A stretch of DNA of 64,000 bases, taken from NCBI GenBank assembly GCA_934254585.1, contig CAKQLF010000002.1:92933-156932 (forward strand), written 5' to 3'. The notes beneath the pieces are model-generated. The model searched no databases. It was not told where the DNA came from and was given only the letters and a program-made list of their open reading frames with translations. This document shows positions 1-8,442 of the stretch, in pieces. This DNA comes from an uncultured Alphaproteobacteria bacterium. Lineage in GTDB: Bacteria > Pseudomonadota > Alphaproteobacteria > RF32 > CAG-239. Position 1 is the first letter of the stretch. Each line of letters starts with the position of its first letter. The position numbers and the translations under genes were made by a program.

Positions 1-1064
1 TTAGCCTGCGCCACTTTAGCCTCTTCTATCCGGCTATACGGGCCGACCGAAACTCGATAATAGTTTGTACCGTTAACATCTGCCTTAACGATATGACTGC
101 TTCCATATTCTTTAAGACGAATCATCAACTTGTGAGCCAAATCATATTGGGTAAACGAACCGGCCTGAATATAGTAGTAACCGGATAAATATTGATAAGC
201 TTTGCTTTTAACCGCTCTGGTATCTCCGGTTTGCGGATTGGTGGCCGCAGCAGCGTAAATTCCGCTATTTTCGGTAGATTTGCCAACACTGCCTATTGTT
301 CCCATAGAACCTGATTTACGTTCGCCGGCCGCTGAAGCCGCACTGCCGTAAACTGCTGGTTCGGCTGTTTTTCCGCTCGGAACATAAGTTCCGGCACTAA
401 TCGTATTTCCACCGGCACTAACATAGATATTTGATTTTTCCGCCTCGTGCTCCGAAATTTCTATCCGTTCGGCCGAAGATTCATACAAAGAAGGTGCAGG
501 TTTTGAGGCCGCGGCCAAAGCCTTAGCACTTGGCGACGACAGATTCAGCAACGCCTCTTTCAAGGCTTTACTTTCCTTTTCCATAATCTCCACTTTAACT
601 CTTGTAGTACCTTGTCCCATATATCCTAAAAGCTGTGCACCGCGCTTTGATAAATCAATGATACGGTCTTTAACATAAGGACCTCGGTCATTCACCCGCA
701 AAATTATGGAGCGTCCGTTTTGCAAATTGGTTACACGCACAATGCTCGGCAGCGGCAATGTTCGGTGCGCCGCTGTCAAAGTATTCATATTATAGCGTTC
801 ACCATTAGCAGTCGGTTTACCATTAAAATCCTCGCCATACCAAGAAGCTGTACCCACTTCCGAATAGCTGTAATCCTCTTTCGGATAATACCATCTTCCG
901 GCAATTTTATATGGATTGCCAACTTTATAAATGCCGCCGTAATTCTTAATGATTTCTGCTTGAGCCTGCGGAGAAAGTCCTGAAAGTTCAGGAGTTCCGG
1001 TGGAACAAGAACTCAAAAGACCTCCGGCAATCATCAGGCTGAAAATTATTTTTATACAGTTCAT
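1..1064 (-). CDS. rlpA: RlpA-like septal lytic transglycosylase lipoprotein, C-terminus cut by window edge
   Basis: An ATG at 1064 opens a frame that runs off the left edge after 354 codons. The N-terminus is a lipoprotein signal with lipobox LSSC (lipid Cys about residue 20). A double-psi beta-barrel follows, with GTASWYGEDFNGKPTANGE and the VNDRGPY catalytic-region motif of RlpA. After an Ala/Ser/Gly-rich linker comes a SPOR domain (YYYIQAGSFTQYDLAHKL, then YYRVSVGPYS). RlpA proteins cleave peptidoglycan strands lacking stem peptides, and SPOR domains bind such denuded glycan at the septum. Domain order is typical. It lies downstream of an MltB-like transglycosylase on the same strand, so this is a small wall-remodelling group. 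The last residues of the SPOR domain are missing only because the window ends. Confidence 0.93.
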   Translation of the reverse strand, partial: MNCIKIIFSLMIAGGLLSSCSTGTPELSGLSPQAQAEIIKNYGGIYKVGNPYKIAGRWYYPKEDYSYSEVGTASWYGEDFNGKPTANGERYNMNTLTAAHRTLPLPSIVRVTNLQNGRSIILRVNDRGPYVKDRIIDLSKRGAQLLGYMGQGTTRVKVEIMEKESKALKEALLNLSSPSAKALAAASKPAPSLYESSAERIEISEHEAEKSNIYVSAGGNTISAGTYVPSGKTAEPAVYGSAASAAGERKSGSMGTIGSVGKSTENSGIYAAAATNPQTGDTRAVKSKAYQYLSGYYYIQAGSFTQYDLAHKLMIRLKEYGSSHIVKADVNGTNYYRVSVGPYSRIEEAKVAQA

Positions 1065-1134
1065 AACATCATTCGCTTTTAATTTAAGTTGACTTAACCT
1101 ACCCTGATTTTTCATTATCAGCAAGCATTATTAT

Positions 1135-2475
1135 TCACTTATGCTTAATCTTTTTAGAGGCGGTAATTTTATTGTTTGCCGGTTTAAGTTTCTTCTTAGC
1201 CTCCGGAAGTGGCACCGAAAATCCTATTTTAGGGTCATAATTTTTTATTTTGTTTAAGAGTTGATAATCCGGATAACCATCTTCGGGCAGCTTGGCTTTA
1301 TGTTGCAAAAACTTCACTGCTTTACGAGTTTCCGAGCCGAATTTTCCGTCCTCTTTAACTTTATCGCGCGACATTTTATTATAGAACTGCTGAATCAGCT
1401 TAATTTCATCACTATTCATCACATATTGCGTTTCAGCGTAAATCGGTGCCCACTTTTTCTTGGTGTTTTTCACATAATCAGCCAAGGAAACAATGGCTAA
1501 AGCATAATTGTCTGACCGATTCCAAATCATAACACGCTTAAAGTTGCCAAACACAATATAAGCCGGCCCCTTGCGTCCGTCTGGTAATATTATAGAACCT
1601 TTCAAATCATTATCAAACGGCAAAGCATAACCATAATATGTTTTAACACCGACGGCTTTCCATTCGCTTACTTTTTTAGTATTTTGCCTACCAACTTCCT
1701 TAAAATCGAAGTTCCACGGCAAAGAAACGCGCATTCCCCAAGGCTCGTCTTTTTTCCAACCTAAAGAGCTCAAATAATTGGCAGCCGAGGCAATTGCGTC
1801 ATCAAACGAATTCCAAATATCCGGCACGCCATCGCCGTCATAATCCACCGCATAACTGTTATACGTTGAAGGCATAAACTGGAAATGTCCCATAGCTCCC
1901 GCCCAAGAACCAAGCATTTTATCTTCGCCTAAATGCGTTTTATCCATAATTTTCAAAACTTGATAAAGTTCATTTTTGAAAAATTTGGAACGACGGTTTT
2001 TATAGCTTAAATTTGTCAAGCTATCTATCAAATGATAAGTTCCTTTATTTTTACCGAAATTAGTTTCAATTGCCCAAAAAGCCGTTAAATAAGATAGAGG
2101 CACATTATATTTTTCTTCCAGTTTTTTATATTTTTTGCGGAGCTTATCGTGCTGAGAGCGAGCTTCTTTAACCCGTTTTTCCGTCACAAGCCGATTCACA
2201 TAAGCACAAGTGGTTAAAACAAATTCAGTTTGTTTTTTATCTAACTGAACCACCTTAGGCAAAGGATGATAATAGTTTTTATCTTTATAAGCTTTGTCAA
2301 TTGTTTTTTTGGAAATTCCTTTTGAAATCATTTCTCGTTTCAAACTTTCCAACCATATTGTCCACTCTTTGGGCGGAGTTACATCTGCTTGGTCGCTCGC
2401 GGCACAAACAATATCCACCGGCCACAGCAACAGCAATACCGACATAAAAATTCCCCAAATTCGGATTTTATTCAT
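1135..2475 (-). CDS. MltB-family lytic murein transglycosylase with C-terminal peptidoglycan-binding domain
   Basis: The 446-residue protein has a signal peptide (hydrophobic core MSVLLLLWPVDIVCAA), then an SLT_2/MltB-type catalytic domain with AFWAIETNFG carrying the catalytic Glu and GSWAGAMGHFQFMPSTY and DYDGDGVPDIW typical of the family. The last 80 residues hold a PG_binding_1-like repeat (KFGSETRKAVKFLQ). It should cleave the MurNAc-GlcNAc bond to 1,6-anhydro products in the periplasm. I place the start at the ATG at 2475, which has AAAGG eight bases upstream; a GTG three codons earlier would overlap that ribosome-binding site. The tail is Lys-rich. There is no lipobox, so it is probably soluble rather than MltB-like lipid-anchored. 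It is separated from mscL by a terminator. Confidence 0.9.
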   Translation of the reverse strand: MNKIRIWGIFMSVLLLLWPVDIVCAASDQADVTPPKEWTIWLESLKREMISKGISKKTIDKAYKDKNYYHPLPKVVQLDKKQTEFVLTTCAYVNRLVTEKRVKEARSQHDKLRKKYKKLEEKYNVPLSYLTAFWAIETNFGKNKGTYHLIDSLTNLSYKNRRSKFFKNELYQVLKIMDKTHLGEDKMLGSWAGAMGHFQFMPSTYNSYAVDYDGDGVPDIWNSFDDAIASAANYLSSLGWKKDEPWGMRVSLPWNFDFKEVGRQNTKKVSEWKAVGVKTYYGYALPFDNDLKGSIILPDGRKGPAYIVFGNFKRVMIWNRSDNYALAIVSLADYVKNTKKKWAPIYAETQYVMNSDEIKLIQQFYNKMSRDKVKEDGKFGSETRKAVKFLQHKAKLPEDGYPDYQLLNKIKNYDPKIGFSVPLPEAKKKLKPANNKITASKKIKHK

Positions 2476-2533
2476 TTTTATCACCTTTCACTAACTTGTG
2501 AGTAATTTTATGCTTATTTTCTAAAAAAAACAA

Positions 2534-2562
2534 TAAAAAAAAGCCGACAATTTCAGTCGACT
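2534..2562 (-). terminator. Intrinsic terminator after mscL
   Basis: On the minus strand a 7-bp stem (2556-2562 with 2542-2548, one G-U pair) is followed directly by eight U residues. It closes the rpiB-glyA-mscL unit ahead of the transglycosylase gene. Confidence 0.8.
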
Positions 2563-2570
2563 GTTAAAAA

Positions 2571-2990
2571 TTATTTTTCAGGCAAATCCGCGGTACAATG
2601 CGGGCATTTTATTGCCGCCAACGGAATATCCTCGCAACAATATGGACATTTTTTTGTTGTTGGCGCAGCAGCTTCTTCTTTTATCATTTTTTCTTGCAAC
2701 TTATTAACCGCCTTAATCAGTACAAACACGGCAAAAGCCACAATAATAAAACTAATCACATTATTAAAGAAAATACCATAATTAATTGTAACATCATCGG
2801 CAATTTTCCATTTTAAGTCTGAAAAATCAACTTTTCCCAAAAGTAAACCGATTGGCGGCATTAAAATATCTTTCACCATTGAATCCACAATTTTACCAAA
2901 AGCGGCACCAATGATAATACCGACGGCCATATCCATAACGTTGCCGCGCATTGCAAATTTTTTAAACTCATTAAAAAAACTCTTAATCAT
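2571..2990 (-). CDS. mscL: Large-conductance mechanosensitive channel MscL with C-terminal zinc ribbon
   Basis: The first about 105 residues are a standard MscL: FKKFAMRGNVMDMAVGIIIG opens TM1, followed by AAFGKIVDSMVKDILMPPIG and a second hydrophobic segment ending AVNKLQEK. MscL forms a pentameric inner-membrane pore that releases solutes on hypo-osmotic shock. Instead of the usual short cytoplasmic helix alone, the protein ends with two CxxC pairs (KCPYCCEDIPLAAIKCPHC), the pattern of a zinc ribbon. Such tails are known in some MscL homologues; their role is not established. It lies 12 bases after glyA on the same strand, so it is probably cotranscribed with rpiB and glyA. Confidence 0.93.
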   Translation of the reverse strand: MIKSFFNEFKKFAMRGNVMDMAVGIIIGAAFGKIVDSMVKDILMPPIGLLLGKVDFSDLKWKIADDVTINYGIFFNNVISFIIVAFAVFVLIKAVNKLQEKMIKEEAAAPTTKKCPYCCEDIPLAAIKCPHCTADLPEK

Positions 2991-3002
2991 ATTTTTTATC
3001 CT

Positions 3003-4259
3003 TTATTCATAAATTGGAAAATTGTTGCAAAGTTCGATAATTTGTTTTTTAGTTTGTTCAATCACCTCATCGGCATTACCTTCTGACAAAGCATCAATCA
3101 CATCGCCGATGCAGTTGCCTATAAACTCAAACTCCTGCTCCTTAAAACCGCGGGTTGTTCCGGCCGGAGTTCCCAAACGCACGCCCGAAGTAACTTTAGG
3201 CGGTTGCGGATCAAACGGAATAGCATTTTTATTGCAGGTGATATTAGCTTTTTCCAAAGCGACAGTCACCACATCACCGGTCAATTTTTTCGGCCGCAAA
3301 TCCACCAACAGCAAATGCGTATCCGTGCCACCCGAAACCAAATTCAAACCGCGTTTACGCAAAGTATTACCCAAAACTTTGGCATTCACAATTACTTGTT
3401 TGGCATATTTTTTAAATTCCGGAGTCAAATCCTCGCCGAAACAAACCGCCTTTCCGGCAATAACGTGTTCCAAAGGACCGCCTTGCGACCCCGGAAAAAC
3501 GGCAGAATTGACTTTTTTATAAATTTCGACATTATTGGTTAAAATCATACCTCCGCGCGGACCTCGCAAAGTTTTGTGCGTGGTAGTTGTCACCACATCG
3601 GCAAAATCCAAAGGATTCGGATGTTGTCCGCCGGCCACCAATCCGGCAAAATGAGCCATATCGACCATCAAATAAGCCCCAACTCTGTCGGCAATTTCAC
3701 GGAAACGCGCAAAATTAATCTGTCGCGGATAAGCCGAACCGCCGGCCACAATTAATTTCGGTTTACTATCCAAAGCCAAACACTCAACTTCATCATAGTC
3801 AATCAATCCGGTATCTTCTCTAACACCATATTGCACAGCATTAAACAGTTTTCCCGACATTGAAACTTTTGCTCCGTGTGTCAAATGACCGCCGGCGTCC
3901 AAACTCATTCCCATTATGGTATCGTTAGGATTTAAGAGCGCGAAATAAACCGCCATATTGGCCTGCGAACCGGAATGAGGCTGCACATTTACATATTGTG
4001 CATTAAACAAACGTTTAGCCCGTTCTTGAGCCAACGATTCTATTTCATCAATATATTCACAACCGCAATAATAGCGATGCGCCGGATATCCCTCGGCATA
4101 TTTATTGGTAAGCACCGAGCCTTGCGCTTCCATAACGGCTCGCGACACAATATTTTCCGATGCAATCAACTCAACTTGATTTCTTTGCCGTTGTAATTCT
4201 TTTTGAATAATATCATAGACTGCACGGTCTTCGGTTAATAAATTATGTTCAAAATCCAT
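3003..4259 (-). CDS. glyA: Serine hydroxymethyltransferase
   Basis: This 418-residue PLP enzyme interconverts serine and glycine while charging tetrahydrofolate with a one-carbon unit, which feeds the thymidylate cycle (thyA and folA are also in this window). Diagnostic motifs are VELIASENIVS near the N-terminus, NKYAEGYPAHRYYCGCEYID, and TTTTHKTLRGPRGG with the PLP-binding Lys near residue 226. Length is normal. The frame is open for 33 codons further upstream, but the ATG at 4259 fits the family start (MDFEHNLL) and has AGGGAG at good spacing inside the end of rpiB, implying translational coupling. Confidence 0.98.
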   Translation of the reverse strand: MDFEHNLLTEDRAVYDIIQKELQRQRNQVELIASENIVSRAVMEAQGSVLTNKYAEGYPAHRYYCGCEYIDEIESLAQERAKRLFNAQYVNVQPHSGSQANMAVYFALLNPNDTIMGMSLDAGGHLTHGAKVSMSGKLFNAVQYGVREDTGLIDYDEVECLALDSKPKLIVAGGSAYPRQINFARFREIADRVGAYLMVDMAHFAGLVAGGQHPNPLDFADVVTTTTHKTLRGPRGGMILTNNVEIYKKVNSAVFPGSQGGPLEHVIAGKAVCFGEDLTPEFKKYAKQVIVNAKVLGNTLRKRGLNLVSGGTDTHLLLVDLRPKKLTGDVVTVALEKANITCNKNAIPFDPQPPKVTSGVRLGTPAGTTRGFKEQEFEFIGNCIGDVIDALSEGNADEVIEQTKKQIIELCNNFPIYE

Positions 4260-4260
4260 A

Positions 4261-4689
4261 TTATTCTCCCTTATCCAACTTATCCAGACGACGCTGATGC
4301 CTTCCGCCCTCAAATTCAGTTTCCATAAAAGCATTGATTTCCGCCACCACATCGGCAAACTTCATCGTACGCCCGCCAAAAACAATTATATTGGCATTAT
4401 TATGCTGTTTTGCGAGTCGCGCAACTTCTACACTATATAACAGAGCCGCGCGGATTCCTTTGTGACGGTTGGCGGCAATGGAAATACCGATTCCCGTACC
4501 GCAAATCAAAATTCCCCAATTGACCTCACCGGCCAAAATCTTGTCTGCCATTTTATCGGCAATATCCGGATAGTCAACCGATTCTGTTGAAAAAGTACCT
4601 AAATCTTCAAAATTTAGAGCGGTAAAGTGTTTTTTCAGCTGTTCTTTAAGCTCAAAACCACCGTGATCCGACGCAATAGCTATTTTCAT
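4261..4689 (-). CDS. rpiB: Ribose-5-phosphate isomerase B
   Basis: This 142-residue RpiB/LacAB family enzyme interconverts ribose 5-phosphate and ribulose 5-phosphate in the pentose phosphate pathway. It starts MKIAIASDHGGFELKE, with the SDHGG phosphate-binding motif. The active-site Cys lies in ILICGTGIGISIAANR, and the KGIRAAL and NNANIIVFGGR segments match the family. It is immediately upstream of glyA; an rpiB-glyA pair is common in alphaproteobacteria. Confidence 0.97.
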   Translation of the reverse strand: MKIAIASDHGGFELKEQLKKHFTALNFEDLGTFSTESVDYPDIADKMADKILAGEVNWGILICGTGIGISIAANRHKGIRAALLYSVEVARLAKQHNNANIIVFGGRTMKFADVVAEINAFMETEFEGGRHQRRLDKLDKGE

Positions 4690-4801
4690 AATCTTCTCCT
4701 TCTGTTTGGCTCAACTATATAATATAACAGAAAAAACGCTCCAGTAAAAAACGCTGTTTTTCCACCGAATTAAAAAAAATTAAAAAAAATGAAAAAAAGT
4801 G

Positions 4802-4829
4802 TTGACGTTTGCAAAAAAATCGGTATATA
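4802..4829 (+). promoter_or_regulatory. Sigma-70-type promoter for the tRNA-Cys/tRNA-Asn unit
   Basis: TTGACG (4802-4807) and TATATA (4824-4829) are separated by 16 bases and lie about 40 bases before tRNA-Cys. A run of A residues fills the spacer. Confidence 0.7.
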
Positions 4830-4868
4830 TGGTTTCTGTTAAGTGAGTTTGGTACTTAGGTCCGAACC

Positions 4869-4943
4869 GGCCGGTTGGCAGAATGGCTCATGCAGAGGAC
4901 TGCAAATCCTTTTATATCGGTTCAATTCCGGTACCGGCCTCCA
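4869..4943 (+). tRNA. tRNA-Cys (anticodon GCA)
   Basis: The acceptor stem GGCCGGT (4869-4875) pairs with ACCGGCC (4933-4939). The discriminator is U73, as expected for Cys, and CCA is encoded. The anticodon loop CTGCAAA carries GCA at 4902-4904, and the T arm has GGTTCAATTCC. Confidence 0.97.
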
Positions 4944-4949
4944 AATTAT

Positions 4950-5024
4950 TCCGACTTAGCTCAGCGGTAGAGCAATCGGCTGTTAACCGATCGGTCATCT
5001 GTTCGAATCAGATAGTCGGAGCCA
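4950..5024 (+). tRNA. tRNA-Asn (anticodon GTT)
   Basis: The acceptor stem TCCGACT (4950-4956) pairs with AGTCGGA (5014-5020), with G73 and encoded CCA. The anticodon loop CTGTTAA gives GTT at 4982-4984. It lies six bases after tRNA-Cys, so the two are cotranscribed. Confidence 0.97.
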
Positions 5025-5032
5025 TCAAAAAG

Positions 5033-5057
5033 GGTTGTCATCAGACAACCTTTTTTT
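5033..5057 (+). terminator. Intrinsic terminator of the tRNA unit
   Basis: A perfect 7-bp stem GGTTGTC/GACAACC with an ATCA loop is followed by seven T residues. Confidence 0.92.
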
Positions 5058-5179
5058 GTTTTTAAATACTTTTTTTACAGCTATTTATTTGTGTAAAAAA
5101 ACGCTTAAATATTGTCTTCTTATTTTTTTTAAGCTACAAACAATGCATATATTTTATTGACTAAATCAAGGAGTTTACA

Positions 5180-5689
5180 ATGCCTGTTTCCAAGCCGACC
5201 ACTCATAAAACCGCGGAAATTATTGCCACTTATTTTGGTTTAGGCCTTTCGCCTAAAGCTCCCGGAACAGTAGGCTCTTTAGGCACTCTGCCTTTGGCGT
5301 TTGTGTTGGCTTATTACACCGGAATTTACGGAATTATTGTTGCCGCCATCATCTGTTTTGTCGCCGGTGTTTTGGCTACCGATGCCATCATTCGCGACCA
5401 AGAGGAAAAAGACCCCGGAAAAGTAGTGATTGATGAAGTTGTCGGACAGCTTTTAGCTTTCAGTTTTGTTTGTGATTCTCTTTATCAAAATCTTCACAAT
5501 TGGTGGATTTATCTTGCCGGTTTTGCGGCGTTTCGCTTTTTCGATATCTGTAAAATGGGACCGGTTAAATGGTTTGACAGCAAAATGAAAAACGCTTACG
5601 GCGTTATGCTTGATGACGTCTGTGCCGGATTAATGGCTTCGTTCACTCTGTGGCTGTTGGTTCAATTCATTGCTGTTAGCAGCAGGTGA
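5180..5689 (+). CDS. pgpA: Phosphatidylglycerophosphatase A
   Basis: This 169-residue inner-membrane phosphatase converts phosphatidylglycerophosphate to phosphatidylglycerol. The family signature is plain: GLGLSPKAPGTVGSLGTLP near the N-terminus, IRDQEEKDPGKVVIDEVVGQ with its conserved acidic residues, and a C-terminal region with FRFFDICKMGPVKWFD. Several hydrophobic segments fit an integral membrane protein. AAGGAG lies seven bases before the ATG. Its last 60 bases overlap the end of the convergent 567-residue gene. Confidence 0.95.
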   Translation: MPVSKPTTHKTAEIIATYFGLGLSPKAPGTVGSLGTLPLAFVLAYYTGIYGIIVAAIICFVAGVLATDAIIRDQEEKDPGKVVIDEVVGQLLAFSFVCDSLYQNLHNWWIYLAGFAAFRFFDICKMGPVKWFDSKMKNAYGVMLDDVCAGLMASFTLWLLVQFIAVSSR

Positions 5690-7333
5690 TTTTATATCCC
5701 ACTGTTGTTCGCATTTTTTCAGCAGACTTTTTATCCCAAATTGTGAGGCGTATGACCTGATTTTGTACATAACCGCCTTGTCTTTGGCATTGGATTTCGT
5801 AAACATTTTCCCGTCCAACTGCTTTATAACTTCCGCAACTTCTTCGGTTTGCGGCATTTTTTCTATTCGAGAATACATATAAATGAGTGAATGATAATAA
5901 TAAAGTCTGTCTAATTGTCCGGTGTTTGCCGGTAATCCGGCATAAACCTTTGCGGCTCCCAACAAGGTTGCGTCATTGGCGTTTTCATAGTTCAACCTTG
6001 GTAAATCATCAGCCCCTTTGGCTAAAATTGCAAACATTTCCGGCCGACCGGCGTCTAACATTAATTGCAAATATGCTTTATTATTTTCATAGGCTTGAGA
6101 ATGGTTTTGACTGAGTTTTTGAAATTCAAGTTCATATAATCCTTCTTTTTTCGGCAGCATTTTACGCACGGCATTCCACAAAATTTTAGCCTGAACAACA
6201 TTGTTTTTTTCAATAGCATAATCCAACAGCATTTTACCTTCTTCATCTCGATATAACAAAACTTCAGCCGGCAGCCGTTTTACTTCTTTTTCTTTTAATT
6301 CGTCAAGAACCTGCTTATATCTCAACATTTCAAACCTATCGACAATATCATTGTGATAAGTTCGAAAATCGTCACTAAAAATTTTTCCCTCAGACAATAT
6401 CGGAGTAAAATAAGCCTTAACTTCAGGTTTATCTTTAGCTGCATTACGGATTAACTTTTCGATATTGTCCAAAGAATAATCCGACGAAACAGCCTCATTA
6501 AAAATAAGACCAAAAACCTGTTGTTCTTTTTCTCCGCCTTCTGATTTTTTATCATTATTCCAATAAGCACCGTTATGCTCATATTCGCCGTCTTCGGTAA
6601 TTTGTTTAACAATCAGAGCGCGCTCGTTTTTTCCAACTTTCGCATATAACGGCTTATCTTCCTCAATTATGGCTTTTTGCACATAATACTGAAAACAATC
6701 ACAGCTGAACATATTATTTTTGCGGCGTTCATCAGCTTGTGTAAAACGATATAAATTTGTTGAATTAAGATTAAGCTGCCCCACCATATCGCTAATGCTA
6801 TTATGTTGCACCACAAACATTTGACGCTGAATACGTTCTTGCTCTTTTGGTGTGTAGCCTAAATTTTGCAAATCCTTAGCCAGTTTGATATCTATAGCCT
6901 CCAGCATATAAGAGCCGTAACAATGAGTAAAAACCACCAAATTACGCAAGTTTTTTGCCGCTCTGTCAGCCGAAATTTTTTCTAACCCACCATCTTTGTT
7001 TTTCTTAGAAACCAAAGGCAAAATATATTCATCTAACAATTTCAGGCCACGATAAACCGATGCTTGCCGATATTTTGTTTTTTGGGGATAATACAATGAG
7101 CAAATATCAACTTTATCTGCCAAATCTTTCGACAGTAATTTCCGCACTATTTTGCACATTCCGTTAGCGTCTTGCGCACTGTTTGTGGCACTCCCCGGAA
7201 GAATCAAAATAGTTTTATGACCTAAAAAAGAATAATCTTTCGGTGCTTCACGCCAGTGTTCAGAAGCGTTTTCATCTCTAAATCCCAAACTGAATGAAAA
7301 AATATCATCAGCATTTTGATTTTCTTCCGACAT
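5630..7333 (-). CDS. Uncharacterised 567-aa protein, possible alpha/beta-hydrolase-like N-terminus
   Basis: I do not recognise a family. The N-terminal third contains KTILILPGSATNSAQDANG and, about 90 residues later, NLVVFTHCYGSYMLEAIDIK, which resembles the strand-nucleophile-helix turn of alpha/beta hydrolases with a non-canonical HCYGS in place of GxSxG. This is a weak structural guess. The middle is highly charged and helical. The C-terminal third has repeated helical segments (LLDYAIEKNNVVQAKILWNAV, AYLQLMLDAGRPEMFAILAKGADDLP) that look ankyrin-like. No signal peptide or membrane segment is visible. GAGGTG precedes the ATG. The stop lies 60 bases inside the end of pgpA on the other strand. 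Confidence 0.75.
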   Translation of the reverse strand: MSEENQNADDIFSFSLGFRDENASEHWREAPKDYSFLGHKTILILPGSATNSAQDANGMCKIVRKLLSKDLADKVDICSLYYPQKTKYRQASVYRGLKLLDEYILPLVSKKNKDGGLEKISADRAAKNLRNLVVFTHCYGSYMLEAIDIKLAKDLQNLGYTPKEQERIQRQMFVVQHNSISDMVGQLNLNSTNLYRFTQADERRKNNMFSCDCFQYYVQKAIIEEDKPLYAKVGKNERALIVKQITEDGEYEHNGAYWNNDKKSEGGEKEQQVFGLIFNEAVSSDYSLDNIEKLIRNAAKDKPEVKAYFTPILSEGKIFSDDFRTYHNDIVDRFEMLRYKQVLDELKEKEVKRLPAEVLLYRDEEGKMLLDYAIEKNNVVQAKILWNAVRKMLPKKEGLYELEFQKLSQNHSQAYENNKAYLQLMLDAGRPEMFAILAKGADDLPRLNYENANDATLLGAAKVYAGLPANTGQLDRLYYYHSLIYMYSRIEKMPQTEEVAEVIKQLDGKMFTKSNAKDKAVMYKIRSYASQFGIKSLLKKCEQQWDIKSPAANSNELNQQPQSERSH

Positions 7334-7472
7334 TCAACACCTCGCTCCGTGGCTTTTTTTTACAACCTACCACACTTTATTTCGGCAAAACACTTTGATT
7401 TTGCATTTTTTCTATAAACAGGAAATCCACTGTTACAACAAGAATAACATCTTAATTGGATTTTGTCCAGAC

Positions 7473-8426
7473 CTATTTATTAAGCGCGCGCCACTTGCGC
7501 ACATTTTCATTATGCTCGGAAAGCGTTGTCGCAAAATTATGCCCGCCGCGACCGGAAGCCACAAAATATAAATACGGAGTTTTGTCGGGATGAGCCACAG
7601 CAAAAATAGCGTCCTTTCCGGGGTTACAAATCGGTGACGGCGGCAGACCTGCATATTTATAGGTATTATATAGGCTGTCAATACTCAAATCTTTGCGAGT
7701 TAGCGGACGATTAAGCTCTTCCCTTCCACCGGTAATAGCATAAATAACCGTCGGATCAGTTTGCAACATCATTCCCAAACGCAGCCTATTGACAAAAACC
7801 GAGGCCACTTGCGCTCTTTCGGTAGCAATACCGGTTTCTTTTTCGACAATGGAGGCTAAAATCAACATTTCCTCTTTATTTTTCAGCGGCAAATCTTTAT
7901 CACGCTCGTTCCACGCCTGTTCCAAAATATCCATCAAAGCCTTTTGAGCTTGAGAAATTACTTTTTGCGGAACATCTTCACGAATAAAAGTATATGTTTC
8001 CGGCAAAATTGAACCTTCCGGCGGGATTTCTATTTTTTGCGAGGCTAAAAATTCAGTTTTTTGCAAAATATCAACTGCCTCTTTTGAAGTTAAACCTTCC
8101 GGAAATGTAACTTTATGCAGATAAACTTTGCCTGATGTCAATTTTTCAGCTAAATTAACTAAAGAACTGCCGTTTTCAACCAAATATTCTCCGGCCTTAA
8201 TCCGCGGATATAATTTATTTATTTTAGCATAAACAATAAACAGATATTTATTTTCCACCAAGCCGCTATCTTGCAGGGCTTGAGCTATTTTAGGCAAAGA
8301 ATCACCTTTTTTCACCAAAAACAAAGTATTTTCAGCCGTAAAAACCGGTTTATTAATAACATAATCATACAAAAAAACTGTTGCCGCCGAGCCCAAAAGC
8401 AAAAATAACAGCAACAGTTTTTTCAT
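7473..8426 (-). CDS. mltG: Endolytic murein transglycosylase MltG (YceG-like)
   Basis: MltG is an inner-membrane enzyme that cuts nascent glycan strands and is thought to set glycan chain length. The protein has one N-terminal membrane anchor (LLLLFLLLGSAATVFLY), a LysM-like segment (LVKKGDSLPKIAQALQDSG) and the YceG domain with LILASIVEKETG (catalytic Glu), RLRLGMMLQTDPTVIYA and YNTYKYAGLPPSPICNPG. About 317 residues, usual for the family. I chose the ATG at 8426, which has AAGGA nine bases upstream; the frame extends nine codons further into the end of fabF. It follows fabF by 16 bases, in the common acpP-fabF-mltG order. Confidence 0.96.
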   Translation of the reverse strand: MKKLLLLFLLLGSAATVFLYDYVINKPVFTAENTLFLVKKGDSLPKIAQALQDSGLVENKYLFIVYAKINKLYPRIKAGEYLVENGSSLVNLAEKLTSGKVYLHKVTFPEGLTSKEAVDILQKTEFLASQKIEIPPEGSILPETYTFIREDVPQKVISQAQKALMDILEQAWNERDKDLPLKNKEEMLILASIVEKETGIATERAQVASVFVNRLRLGMMLQTDPTVIYAITGGREELNRPLTRKDLSIDSLYNTYKYAGLPPSPICNPGKDAIFAVAHPDKTPYLYFVASGRGGHNFATTLSEHNENVRKWRALNK

Positions 8427-8442
8427 AGTCTTATCCTTAAAT

